Assembly (NCBI GenBank): GCA_910586005.1
Contig: CAJUHG010000017.1
Coordinates: forward strand, 1 to 43,263
Reading direction: 5' to 3'
Length of the DNA: 43,263 nt
DNA from: an uncultured Lachnospiraceae bacterium
GTDB taxonomy: Bacteria; Bacillota; Clostridia; Lachnospirales; Lachnospiraceae
In this document: piece by piece, positions 17,171-25,358 of the stretch
Layout: every line of letters begins with the position of its first letter
How positions within the stretch are numbered: the first letter of the stretch is position 1
Translations under genes and position numbers: made by a program
Notes under the pieces: generated by a model
Seen by the model: the letters and a program-made list of their open reading frames with translations, nothing else
Database searches by the model: none
What the model was told of the DNA's origin: nothing

Positions 17171-18125
17171 ACTCTTTCACCACCTGATAGCCAAGTTCTT
17201 TTAACATCTCCATATCACGCTGAATGGTAATTCCTGTTGTAGTCAACATATCACCTGTAATAGCAGCATTTGCACCAGATTGAAAACATCTTCTTCCTTG
17301 ATCTTCCATCAATCCTCTTCCACCCGCTAATCTGATAAAAGACTTTGGTAAAATAAAACGAAAGATAGCAACAATCCTACACATCTCTTCCACTGTCAAC
17401 CGAGGATTCTTTTCATAAGGTGTTCCAGCAATGGGATTTAGCATATTTACAGGTATTGAATTTACCCCCAATTCTCTAAGAGTCAATGCCAAATCAATTC
17501 TATCTTCCATACTTTCTCCCAGCCCCATAATACCACCACTACAAATACTAAGTCCTGAATTTCTTGCAGCTTTTAAGGCTTCTATTTTATCCTTTTGTGT
17601 ATGTGTAGTACAAACTTTTGGAAAATATCCTTCAGAGGCTTCTAGATTATTATGTACTCGCACTGCACCTGCCTCTTTTACCTTTCTAAAATCTTCTTCT
17701 TCCAAAAGTCCAAAAGACACACAGATAGAAATATCCACAGATTTTTTTATTTCTTTTATACTTTTACAAACTTGCTCTACTTCCTTAGTACTTAATCTTT
17801 TTCCAGAAGTAACAATGGAATATCTAGGAACACCACGAGTAGAATTATATTCTGCCTGAGCTACTAACTCTTTTGTACTTAGCAATGGATAACTTTCCAC
17901 ATCTGTATGATAAAAAGAAGATTGTGCACAATATTTACAATTTTCAGAACATTTACCACTTTTTCCATTTATAATAGTACAAAGATCAAAACTGTTCCCA
18001 CAAAAATTTCGACGAATCTCATTTGCTGCATAACAAAGTTCATTTAGTGGCATATCTATCAATGTAAGTGCTTCCTCTTTCTTAATTTTGCCACCTTGGA
18101 GCACTTTTTTCTTTAAATTTTCCAT
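17163..18125 (-). CDS. bioB: Biotin synthase BioB (radical SAM)
   Basis: Inserts sulfur into dethiobiotin to form biotin, using a radical-SAM [4Fe-4S] cluster and an auxiliary [2Fe-2S] cluster. 320 aa. The SAM-cluster motif is C59-x3-C63-x2-C66 (CSENCKYC); further BioB motifs are YNSTRGVPRYSIVTSG, HNNLEAS and GLGESMEDRIDLA, and the C-terminal RLAGGRG. RBS GGAGGAAAT precedes ATG. It starts 24 bases after the acyltransferase stop, so the promoter is probably shared with that gene; I see no BirA-type box directly in front of bioB. Confidence 0.95.
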   Translation of the reverse strand: MENLKKKVLQGGKIKKEEALTLIDMPLNELCYAANEIRRNFCGNSFDLCTIINGKSGKCSENCKYCAQSSFYHTDVESYPLLSTKELVAQAEYNSTRGVPRYSIVTSGKRLSTKEVEQVCKSIKEIKKSVDISICVSFGLLEEEDFRKVKEAGAVRVHNNLEASEGYFPKVCTTHTQKDKIEALKAARNSGLSICSGGIMGLGESMEDRIDLALTLRELGVNSIPVNMLNPIAGTPYEKNPRLTVEEMCRIVAIFRFILPKSFIRLAGGRGLMEDQGRRCFQSGANAAITGDMLTTTGITIQRDMEMLKELGYQVVKECE

Positions 18126-18149
18126 ATTTCCTCCATTAACGCAACAAAT

Positions 18150-19226
18150 CTATGTATGATTTGTAGTAATATGAATTGGTTTCTTTTTTATCCAGTCAAC
18201 TACTAATTTACATATCAATCCACAGATAACGCTTAATCCTGTACAATAAATCACTTTTTCTGTATTACTATAACTTGTACCATATGTCTGAATTAACTCT
18301 AAACAATAGGCTTGATTCAAATATAAGGAAAGACTTAAGGCCCCTAAACACACACATATTTTATTACCTTTTAACTTTTTAGTAAGAGTTATTTCACTAA
18401 ATGTAATGGCTATTGCAATTGTAAGTAACAAGACAAAAGGAGCATAATATCCACTTGTATTCATTTTAAGATTTCCAAAAAATATAACCAAAACATATAT
18501 CATAATCTCTATGCTAAATAGTAATCTCTTTCCAAACTTCGTAAATTCTTTAGACTTTAGAAAGTCTGAAAGATTATAACAAATTACTCCACAACCAATC
18601 TCTGCAATTCCTCTCAATTGACCTTTATATGTAATAAGAATCCAGTCCCTAACTCTTGAAAAACTTTCTCCTGTCATACTTATAATCCCAAGCAAGGATA
18701 AAGATAAGATAGGTATCATCACATATGATGTTAAATTATAATTTTTAATTAACATGGGATATAATAACAATATGGCAAAAAGCATTGCTGCTATATACCA
18801 TTCTTTATCATTCACATCTGTGGATACAATTCCTGACAAATTTATCAAGAAAAAATCTGGAACGGCTAAAATTAATTTTTGTAACATTTCAAAAAAATTG
18901 CTTTTGGTAATCAAAATAACTGTAGTGAAGGAAGCAATAAATGCAAAAAAGTGATATGGGAATATACTTCTATATTTATGCAATACATATTCAAAACTTA
19001 TTTTTCCTACTTCACCTTCAGAAAATGTTTGTTCTCTTCTTTTTACTGCTGCCTTTGCCAAAAAATACCCTGATACAACAAAGAAAAATTCAACCCCTAT
19101 GGCAAATCCACCAAAAAGAAGAAAATTCTCATTTCCAATGGGTCTGCCATACAACTGCTGTGCATGAAAAACTATAATTCCAATAGAAAATATAAACCTT
19201 AAAACTTCAATCATTCCATTTTTCAT
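18150..19226 (-). CDS. Membrane acyltransferase 3 family protein
   Basis: 358 aa with about ten hydrophobic helices. The N-terminal RFIFSIGIIVFHAQQLYG carries the His typical of acyltransferase_3 (OafA/WecH-like) proteins, and FFFVVSGYFLAK is the next family motif. Such enzymes O-acetylate sugars, peptidoglycan or other envelope molecules, taking acyl groups from the cytoplasm. RBS AAAAGG is nine bases upstream. Gene order and the 24-base gap place it at the head of the bioB-bioD unit, an unusual neighbour; whether it has any link with biotin is unknown and chance co-location is likely. Confidence 0.8.
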   Translation of the reverse strand: MKNGMIEVLRFIFSIGIIVFHAQQLYGRPIGNENFLLFGGFAIGVEFFFVVSGYFLAKAAVKRREQTFSEGEVGKISFEYVLHKYRSIFPYHFFAFIASFTTVILITKSNFFEMLQKLILAVPDFFLINLSGIVSTDVNDKEWYIAAMLFAILLLYPMLIKNYNLTSYVMIPILSLSLLGIISMTGESFSRVRDWILITYKGQLRGIAEIGCGVICYNLSDFLKSKEFTKFGKRLLFSIEIMIYVLVIFFGNLKMNTSGYYAPFVLLLTIAIAITFSEITLTKKLKGNKICVCLGALSLSLYLNQAYCLELIQTYGTSYSNTEKVIYCTGLSVICGLICKLVVDWIKKKPIHITTNHT

Positions 19227-19299
19227 ATCATTTTACCTTTTCGCTATCCCTATCTTTATTATTTTATAAAACTTTACTTATTTTTTACATAGACATTGA

Positions 19300-19341
19300 A
19301 CCATTTCATAAGGTATACCCCCTAGGGTACCTCATTATGTC
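19300..19341 (-). repeat. Dispersed CTTATGAAATG-type repeat, copy D (inverted, partial)
   Basis: CATTTCATAAGGTATACCCC on the plus strand is the reverse complement of the head of copies A-C and is joined to the palindrome-like CCCTAGGG. It sits about 75-115 bases before the acyltransferase ATG, in its promoter region. Confidence 0.45.
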
Positions 19342-19428
19342 TATATGACTGATTTATAAGATATGATATTATCCATTTTATGGTTTATATTATATTATTT
19401 TTTTTACAAAAATACAATCTTTTCTACA

Positions 19429-20001
19429 CTAACTATTTATTTCTCCCAAAATACTTCTAGATGCTGGAACAAGTCGAATTGCTAACCCTGCTGATAAGAA
19501 ACATAATACAATATCACCAGGCATATCAAGCGGAAAACAATCTGCTATTACCATAACAAAAGCTGTCTTCTCTCCCACATAAAAATTCAACATCAGATAC
19601 TTATATGCAAGTCCAATTACATATGTAACTACAAATCCCGCAAAAGCTGCTATGATATATTTTCCATATCCTGTTTTTTTAGATTTTTCCACTACAAGAC
19701 CAGTAACAAAAGCTGCAACAATAAATCCTAAAAGATATCCAAAACTTGGCCGGAATATATAAGCAATTCCACCTCCTGCTGCAAAAATAGGTAATCCACA
19801 AAGTCCTAACAAAACATATACACCTACACTAATAACCCCCATTCGATACCCTAGAATCATTCCTGCCAACAATACAAATAAAAACTGTAATGTAAAATAA
19901 TCCATTCCAGGGACTGGTACCTGTATAAAAGCACCTGCCGCTACAAGAGCAGTAAACATTCCACTGCAAACAATTTCTTTTACGGTTAATTTCTTTCCCA
20001 T
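19429..20001 (-). CDS. bioY: Biotin ECF transporter substrate-binding subunit BioY
   Basis: 190 aa integral membrane protein with six hydrophobic helices. Typical BioY stretches are present: TALVAAGAFIQVPVPGMDYF near the N-terminus, LGLCGLPIFAAGGG and RPSFGYLLGFIVAAF. It captures biotin and passes it to the shared EcfAT module, which is not in the window; some BioY proteins also work alone. Start at 20001, set by GGAGG six bases upstream; an in-frame extension to 20085 lacks support. It has its own promoter overlapping a BirA-type operator, so it should be repressed when biotin is plentiful. Confidence 0.92.
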   Translation of the reverse strand: MGKKLTVKEIVCSGMFTALVAAGAFIQVPVPGMDYFTLQFLFVLLAGMILGYRMGVISVGVYVLLGLCGLPIFAAGGGIAYIFRPSFGYLLGFIVAAFVTGLVVEKSKKTGYGKYIIAAFAGFVVTYVIGLAYKYLMLNFYVGEKTAFVMVIADCFPLDMPGDIVLCFLSAGLAIRLVPASRSILGEINS

Positions 20002-20056
20002 CCTATTCCTCCATTCATATCCATTTGTTAATAATTCTTCTTGTTTTTCTACCAAT

Positions 20057-20085
20057 ACTATACATAAAAGGGAAAAAATTGTCAA
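20057..20085 (-). promoter_or_regulatory. bioY promoter
   Basis: Minus strand TTGACA (20085-20080), 17-base spacer, TATAGT (20062-20057): near-consensus, 55-85 bases before the bioY ATG. Confidence 0.75.
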
Positions 20086-20108
20086 CCTTATATTTATTTT
20101 AGTTTACA
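20080..20108 (-). promoter_or_regulatory. BirA-type biotin operator
   Basis: On the minus strand TGTAAAC, 15 bases, GTTGACA form an interrupted inverted repeat close to the Firmicute BirA operator (TTGTTAAC/GTTTACAA-like half-sites 14-16 bases apart). The downstream half-site coincides with the -35 box, so binding would block the promoter. A further GTTTACAA half-site lies at 20112-20119. Confidence 0.75.
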
Positions 20109-20171
20109 TTTGTTTACAACGAATAAATAACAAGGTCTTTCCTAGAAGAAAATTGGCATATTATTTTTATT

Positions 20172-20218
20172 CTAAAAAATAAAGACTGCATTGCACCCCC
20201 TCATACAATACAGTCTTT
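20172..20218 (-). terminator. Terminator of the minus-strand unit upstream of bioY
   Basis: AAAGACTG (20181-20188) pairs with CAGTCTTT (20211-20218), extended by ATTG/CAAT after one mismatch; the minus strand continues ATTTTTTAG. It would end transcripts that start at the LytTR-linked promoter near 20913. Confidence 0.75.
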
Positions 20219-20279
20219 GTCCCTATTTCTTAATTTATTTTCTGTTATATATTTATATAGAATTATACTCCTCTTCTTT

Positions 20280-20350
20280 TATACCTTATGAAATGACCAA
20301 ATAGTCACATACATCCTAGAGGGGTATCCCCTGTTAAAAAATTCATAAGT
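20280..20350. repeat. Dispersed CTTATGAAATG-type repeat, copy B (complete palindromic unit)
   Basis: Outer arms CTTATGAA (20285-20292) and TTCATAAG (20342-20349) are perfect complements; inside lie GAC/GTC and the palindrome AGGGG-TAT-CCCCT. The unit of about 70 bp contains no ORF. It lies in the 770-base gap between the kinase gene and the terminator at 20172-20218. Confidence 0.6.
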
Positions 20351-20758
20351 ACCAGAATAACAGAAAGCTGATGATGGAATTGCATTGGATTTTCTCTATT
20401 TTATCCGCCTTTTTCCAACACAATTCACATCTCAGCAACTACTGTCCCGGTTAAATTCCTGTACATAAGCAGAATCATCTGCTTTTCTCTTTTATATCTT
20501 AGTTCTTTTAATTCTAACTTCTTTTGTACCTTATTGTTTTTCTCTTTTGTATTTTACTTTAATTTTCTTTTGTGCTGTTTTTTGTAATGTGTATGATTTT
20601 ACGTTTTGTTCTAAAAGAATCTTTTAGCCATACCATTCACTATAAAAGTGCTTTCTACCATATAATTTGTATTATCAAATTAACAACTTGTAAAACTTTA
20701 CACTTCAAAAACGAATGGAAAGCTTCTAAGGTTATTTTTCACAAAATATATTTTATTT

Positions 20759-20815
20759 CTATCCTAGGAGTCTTTTTAATAATTCCCAAAATAAATTACC
20801 ACTTCCTAACAGCAT
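20759..20815 (-). CDS. Candidate 18-aa peptide, downstream of LytTR/kinase pair
   Basis: An ATG at 20815 is preceded by GGAGG at seven bases, as good as any ribosome site in the window, and opens an 18-codon frame, MLLGSGNLFWELLKRLLG, ending in TAG. The peptide is short and amphipathic (hydrophobic face of Leu/Phe/Trp, one Glu, Lys and Arg) and has no Cys, so it is not a classical AgrD thiolactone precursor. It follows a promoter with paired direct repeats and the two-component genes. It may be a signal peptide, a membrane-active peptide or a leader peptide. No homolog is known to me. Confidence 0.45.
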   Translation of the reverse strand: MLLGSGNLFWELLKRLLG

Positions 20816-20919
20816 ATTTCCACCTCCGATTTCTAAATTATACTCGGTATCTGTGAAAACATCCGATTGCATAGACCGGGAATTTTGAAATCTTGATATG
20901 TTCACGATTACCTACTGCC

Positions 20920-20948
20920 ATCATAATCACTTTACAGATTTTATGCAA
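20920..20948 (-). promoter_or_regulatory. Promoter downstream of the kinase gene
   Basis: Minus strand TTGCAT (20948-20943), 17-base spacer, TATGAT (20925-20920). The predicted start near 20913 gives a leader of about 100 nt before the 18-codon ORF. Confidence 0.6.
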
Positions 20949-20955
20949 TCTTTCA

Positions 20956-20988
20956 GGAATTAATGGTCGAATTTTGGAATAAATGGTC
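20956..20988 (-). promoter_or_regulatory. Paired direct repeats, probable LytTR binding site
   Basis: GACCATTTATTCC (20988-20976) and GACCATTAATTCC (20968-20956) on the minus strand are direct repeats 20 bases apart, differing at one position. They end seven bases before the -35 box, the usual place for an activator. LytTR proteins (AgrA, ComE) bind such spaced direct repeats. The first repeat overlaps the end of the kinase stop codon. Confidence 0.65.
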
Positions 20989-22300
20989 ATGTTTTTAGCT
21001 CAAATATTATTTTTACTACAAATATCTTGTCACTACTTTCAAAAAAAATCTCTCCATGATTTTTTTCAACAGTTGTTCGAACATTTGCAATTCCATATCC
21101 ATGATTTTTGCTATCTTTTTTGGTAGTAATATCTCCAAGTTGTTCCATTTGCACTGGATGTTCTACAGGATTTTTTAACTCAATTACCAGAAAATGATTT
21201 AATTGCCGAATCTCCAAATGAATCCATCTCTTTTCTTCTTGTAATCTCTCACAAGCTTCCACGCTGTTAGATAGCAAATTAGAAAAAATGGTACATATAT
21301 CAAAATCTCCAATTTCCAATTCATTTGGCAAAATTCCTTCTATCTCCCATTGAATCTGTAATTCCTCACTTCTAGACTGTATCTCTAAAATCACAGCATC
21401 CACAATTTCATGATTTATGGATACCATTTTTCTTATTACTTGCACCATATGAGCCTGAATCTCTGAGAGATATAAAAGTGCTTTTTCATTCTCCCCCTGA
21501 TCTATAAAATACTTTAAAATGTTCAAATGTGCCTGTAAATCATGGCGCATTTTTCTTGTTTCCTTGGCATTACTTCGTACAATCTTAACATAATCTTTTG
21601 TAATCTTCAAATATTCATCTTTCAAATTACTTTCTATCTTATATTTTTTTCGAAACATATCTATAATAAAAATTCCTATCCCCAAAATATAAAACATCAC
21701 ACCTACAATAATCATACATCCTGTAATAACAAATGCCAAACCTGTATTTCCATAAAGATTTCCCACCTCTTCACCAGAATGCTGAATGGTAGAGGCAGCA
21801 AATGTGCAAACACTTGCAATTAAAAAATATTTTGTATGCAGATCAATTAACAATTCTTTATATCCTATGATCTTTCTTAGCTTGTATGACAACAGTCCTG
21901 TAATTAAAATCGTTAAAACTCCTTGCACAATCCCATAAATTGAATATATTTCTACTTTCATAGGTTTTCTTATAACACTATAAAGCAGTAAATCTACACA
22001 AAGATATGGTAAGTTTAAATACATAACACTACATATGTAAATCGCTAATTTGCGAATAACTTTTCCTTCTGTCCATAACATTAATACAAGGGGTGTCAAA
22101 AATACTTTTGCTGCAAGGTAAAAAGTATTTTCAATTCCTATCCAAATATTTCCTGCACATAGACCCAGAAACAAAATCATCCCGCCTACAAAAGATATCT
22201 TTCTCTTTGTAACGGGAACGCAAAATACACCACACATCATAACCAAATCTTCCAAGCACCAGATAATATCTAGTAAAATATTAACTGCTACACTTTTCAT
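20987..22300 (-). CDS. AgrC-like sensor histidine kinase (GHKL type)
   Basis: 437 aa. Six or seven hydrophobic helices in residues 1-215 form the sensor, without a large extracellular domain, as in AgrC/ComD peptide receptors. The DHp-like segment has the phosphorylated His253 in RKMRHDLQAHLNILKYF, with the 50-residue helix pair before and after. The GHKL ATPase follows (about 325-437): IFSNLLSNSVEACE (N box) and HGYGIANVRTTVEKNHGEI (G box). The start codon abuts the stop of the regulator gene (TAG-ATG), so the pair is coupled. The signal is unknown; no agrB/agrD is nearby. Confidence 0.88.
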   Translation of the reverse strand: MKSVAVNILLDIIWCLEDLVMMCGVFCVPVTKRKISFVGGMILFLGLCAGNIWIGIENTFYLAAKVFLTPLVLMLWTEGKVIRKLAIYICSVMYLNLPYLCVDLLLYSVIRKPMKVEIYSIYGIVQGVLTILITGLLSYKLRKIIGYKELLIDLHTKYFLIASVCTFAASTIQHSGEEVGNLYGNTGLAFVITGCMIIVGVMFYILGIGIFIIDMFRKKYKIESNLKDEYLKITKDYVKIVRSNAKETRKMRHDLQAHLNILKYFIDQGENEKALLYLSEIQAHMVQVIRKMVSINHEIVDAVILEIQSRSEELQIQWEIEGILPNELEIGDFDICTIFSNLLSNSVEACERLQEEKRWIHLEIRQLNHFLVIELKNPVEHPVQMEQLGDITTKKDSKNHGYGIANVRTTVEKNHGEIFFESSDKIFVVKIIFELKT

Positions 22301-23002
22301 CTATCGTGCCTTTCTGATAATATATTCTCGGTATAAATCTTTCAAATCTTTTATTTTTCTTCTACTCACAGGAATTTTATCTCCATTTTCCATGAAAATA
22401 CTTTCCTCTATTCTATGAATATTTCCTAAATTTACCAGATAGCTTTTATGACAGCGAAAAAAGGATTTATGTTTTAACATTTCTTCTAACTGATATAAAC
22501 TCATATCACAAAAATATTTACCACTTTTGCTGACCATTTGACTATACTTTTTCTCTGACACAAAATAGAAAATATTTTTTATCTTTACTACAATATCTTG
22601 ATTTAAACTTTTTATAACTAAATTCTGATTTTCTTCCATATCCTCAAGAATACGGTTTAAATATTTTGCAAGTTGTGCCTGCTTCACAGGTTTTTTCAAA
22701 AATCCATAAACATTTTTTCCAAAGGCTTCTGGCATTTCTTCTGAATGATTTGTCACAAAAATTATTTTGACATCTTCCACCTCCCCTTGCAGCCAGTCCT
22801 TTAGTTGAATCCCTGAAATACCTTTCATTTCTATATCTAGCAATAAAATATCTGTCTCATCCTTCTCCTTCATAAAGGCTTTTCCAGATTCATATTCTTT
22901 CTGCTGATAATCAATCCCTTTTTCTTCAAAATAAAATCTCAGCATTTCTCCTATAATATCCCAAAATTCCTTCTCATCATCGCATATACCCACTTTTATC
23001 AT
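22301..23002 (-). CDS. LytTR-family response regulator (AgrA/ComE-like)
   Basis: 233 aa. Receiver domain at residues 1-120 with the acidic pair in VGICDDE, the phosphoacceptor Asp56 in DILLLDIEMKG, Thr in IIFVTNH and Lys in FGFLKKPV-like YGFLKKPV. A LytTR DNA-binding domain fills about 130-230 (IFYFVSEKKYSQMV, FFRCHKSYLVNL, IPVSRRKIKDLK). Start at the ATG at 23002, nine bases after AGGAG; a TTG three codons earlier would touch the ribosome site. It is probably phosphorylated by the downstream kinase and should bind the repeats at 20956-20988. Confidence 0.9.
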   Translation of the reverse strand: MIKVGICDDEKEFWDIIGEMLRFYFEEKGIDYQQKEYESGKAFMKEKDETDILLLDIEMKGISGIQLKDWLQGEVEDVKIIFVTNHSEEMPEAFGKNVYGFLKKPVKQAQLAKYLNRILEDMEENQNLVIKSLNQDIVVKIKNIFYFVSEKKYSQMVSKSGKYFCDMSLYQLEEMLKHKSFFRCHKSYLVNLGNIHRIEESIFMENGDKIPVSRRKIKDLKDLYREYIIRKAR

Positions 23003-23298
23003 TTGTATCAACTCCTACTTTTCTCTTTCTTATATTTTACTGCTACTTATGTATCTATATAACTTTCTATAAATTTTGCGGTGACAATTTATGAAGTAGA
23101 ATTAAAAGAACAAGTACTATTATAACAAATAATACAAATCTCGGATACATTATATTTAAAAATATTTGGTAATAGTAATAATAGAATAAAAGTGTGTATT
23201 CTATAAACAATTCTGAATCTTGGGCAAAATATAGATTTTAGCATACCTAGTGTAGTCACAATAGTGATATATTATCCACACAAGTGTGCATAGATAGA

Positions 23299-23335
23299 AT
23301 ATAAAAAAACCCCTCAAATAATTTCGAGAGGTTTT
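23299..23335 (-). terminator. Terminator of the ATP synthase operon
   Basis: AAAACC-CTC and GAG-GGTTTT blocks (about 23306-23315 with 23326-23335, one mismatch) form a stem, followed on the minus strand by TTTTTTTAT. It lies about 75 bases past the atpC stop. The rest of 23003-23298 holds the AT-rich promoter region of the regulator gene; I see no strong promoter match. Confidence 0.85.
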
Positions 23336-23408
23336 CATACACTATATAGGAAATTTCTAAACTTTTCCAATAGGAAAAAATAGGAATTTCATTATTAATA
23401 TTAATTTA

Positions 23409-23813
23409 TCACTTCATTCCAATTCGAACCAATGCCTTTTTCAAAGCAATTTCTGCACGAGTGACATCTACTTCCTTACTGTGACTACGAAGTCTTTCCT
23501 CGGCACGGGATTTGGCTGCCTGTGCACGAGCAAGATCTATTTCCTCTGGCCATTCTGCAATCTCTGCAAGAAAAGTTACTTTATCTCCTAAAATCTGTAC
23601 AAATCCTGCATGAATTGCAGCTTCTTTTTTTCCCTCTGCCTCTGTAATTGTCACTACTCCAGGTGCTAATACAGTAGTTAGAGGAATATGATTTTTATAG
23701 ACACCCATCTCTCCATCTACAGATGTAAATTCTACCATAGAGGCCTGCCCCTTGTAAAATACACGATCTGGTGTAATAATCTCCAATTGAAAATTTCTAG
23801 TCTCCTCTGCCAT
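23409..23813 (-). CDS. atpC: ATP synthase F1 epsilon subunit
   Basis: 134 aa, normal length. N-terminal beta-sandwich (LEIITPDRVFYKGQASMVEF, DGEMGVYKNHIPLTTVLAPG) and C-terminal helical hairpin (EIDLARAQAAKSRAEERL, ALKKALVRI). It forms part of the central stalk and can brake ATP hydrolysis. Last gene of the operon, 11 bases after atpD. Confidence 0.96.
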   Translation of the reverse strand: MAEETRNFQLEIITPDRVFYKGQASMVEFTSVDGEMGVYKNHIPLTTVLAPGVVTITEAEGKKEAAIHAGFVQILGDKVTFLAEIAEWPEEIDLARAQAAKSRAEERLRSHSKEVDVTRAEIALKKALVRIGMK

Positions 23814-23824
23814 ATGTTCACCCC

Positions 23825-25216
23825 CTATTTCATACGGGCGCGAACATCATCAATAGATCCTGCATTTAAGAAGTGCCCTTCTGGAACATCATCATGTTTT
23901 CCTTCCAGAATTTCCTTAAATCCACGAAGAGTTTCAGCAATAGGTACATATTTTCCATCTAATCCAGTAAACTGAGTTGCCACAAAGAAAGGCTGAGAAA
24001 GGAATCTTTGTACCTTTCTTGCACGATTTACTACCAATTTATCATCTTCTGATAATTCATCCATACCAAGAATTGCAATAATATCCTGCAATTCTTTATA
24101 TCTCTGTAGAATTTCTTGTACACCACGTGCCACTTCAAAGTGTTCCTGTCCTACAATACGTGGATCTAAAATACGAGAAGTAGAATCCAATGGGTCTACT
24201 GCTGGATAGATACCAAGTTCTGAAATAGAACGTGATAATACGGTAGTTGCATCCAAATGTGCAAAAGTAGTTGCTGGTGCTGGGTCAGTCAAGTCGTCTG
24301 CTGGCACATAAACTGCCTGTACAGAAGTAATAGAACCATTCTTAGTAGAGGTAATACGCTCTTGCAAAGCTCCCATTTCTGTCTGTAAAGTAGGTTGATA
24401 ACCTACAGCAGAAGGCATACGTCCAAGTAATGCAGACACTTCTGAACCTGCCTGAGTAAAGCGGAAAATATTATCAATAAATAACAATACATCTTTTCCA
24501 CCCTTATCTCTAAAATATTCTGCCATAGTAAGACCTGTTAAACCAACACGCATACGAGCTCCAGGTGGCTCATTCATTTGCCCAAATACCATACAAGTTT
24601 TATCTATAACCCCTGATTCTTTCATTTCATAGTAAAGGTCATTTCCTTCACGTGTTCTTTCCCCTACACCAGTGAACACAGAATATCCGCCATGCTCTGT
24701 AGCAATATTATGGATTAATTCTTGAATCAATACTGTCTTACCTACACCAGCACCACCAAACAGACCTATTTTACCACCCTTCTGATAAGGACAAAGCAAA
24801 TCAACCACTTTAATTCCTGTTTCTAACATTTCTGTAGAGGTTGCTTGTTCTTCAAAAGTTGGCGCTTTTCTATGAATTGGCATGTATTCCACATTCTTAG
24901 GCGGTTTTATTTCATCAATTGGTTCTCCCAACACATTGAACATACGTCCCAAGGTCTGTTCACCAACTGGAATGGTAATTGCCGCTCTGGTTGCTTCCGC
25001 ATCCATACCGCGGATTAAACCATCTGTAGAACCCATGGCAATACATCTTACTGTATCATCACCCAGATGTTGAGACACTTCCACAACCAAGCGTTTCCCA
25101 TCTTGTAATGGAATATTGATCGCTTCGTTAATTTCTGGTAAGCTGCCCTCAGAAAATTTTATATCCAAAACAGCACCAATAATCTGAGTGATTTTACCTA
25201 TATTTTTTTTTGCCAT
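23825..25216 (-). CDS. atpD: ATP synthase F1 beta subunit (catalytic)
   Basis: 463 aa. Walker A GGAGVGKT at residues 154-161, the catalytic Glu in GERTREGNDLYYEM, Walker B VLLFIDNIFRFTQAGSEVSALLGRMPSAVGYQ and the C-terminal DELSEDD region typical of beta. It carries the three catalytic sites of F1. Start at 25216, set by GGAGG five bases upstream; a longer frame to 25267 is not supported. Confidence 0.98.
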   Translation of the reverse strand: MAKKNIGKITQIIGAVLDIKFSEGSLPEINEAINIPLQDGKRLVVEVSQHLGDDTVRCIAMGSTDGLIRGMDAEATRAAITIPVGEQTLGRMFNVLGEPIDEIKPPKNVEYMPIHRKAPTFEEQATSTEMLETGIKVVDLLCPYQKGGKIGLFGGAGVGKTVLIQELIHNIATEHGGYSVFTGVGERTREGNDLYYEMKESGVIDKTCMVFGQMNEPPGARMRVGLTGLTMAEYFRDKGGKDVLLFIDNIFRFTQAGSEVSALLGRMPSAVGYQPTLQTEMGALQERITSTKNGSITSVQAVYVPADDLTDPAPATTFAHLDATTVLSRSISELGIYPAVDPLDSTSRILDPRIVGQEHFEVARGVQEILQRYKELQDIIAILGMDELSEDDKLVVNRARKVQRFLSQPFFVATQFTGLDGKYVPIAETLRGFKEILEGKHDDVPEGHFLNAGSIDDVRARMK

Positions 25217-25328
25217 AATTTCCTCCATTCTATCTATACTTTTCAGCACAAATAGGTAAATTCTCAATCAGAAGTGAAATTATACACTTCTATCTCTCAA
25301 TGTCTTACTGCGCTTATACAGTTTAACA

Positions 25329-25358
25329 TTTGCAATAGTTTTATTTGCACTAGTTTTA
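25329..25358. repeat. 15-bp direct repeat at the atpG stop
   Basis: TTTGCAATAGTTTTA (25329-25343) is followed directly by TTTGCACTAGTTTTA (25344-25358); the last three bases are the atpG stop codon. This is the only visible feature of the 139-base gap between atpG and atpD. Confidence 0.5.

Noticed and set aside
20425..20553. Lys-rich minus-strand frame of 42 codons ending VVAEM
   Set aside because: Open and protein-like (KKLELKELRYKREKQ) but without a start codon near its beginning or a ribosome site; perhaps a relic, not supportable.
20759..20815. 18-codon ORF as a classical AgrD
   Set aside because: No Cys or Ser-based ring motif, no leader and charged tail, and no agrB nearby.
20572..20856. 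94-codon plus-strand frame in the kinase-bioY gap
   Set aside because: No ribosome site; it runs antisense to the better supported 18-codon ORF and promoter.
23271..23279. TTATCCACA DnaA box (also its complement at 16413-16421) as part of an origin
   Set aside because: Single isolated boxes, no cluster, no dnaA or dnaN nearby; expected by chance in AT-rich DNA.
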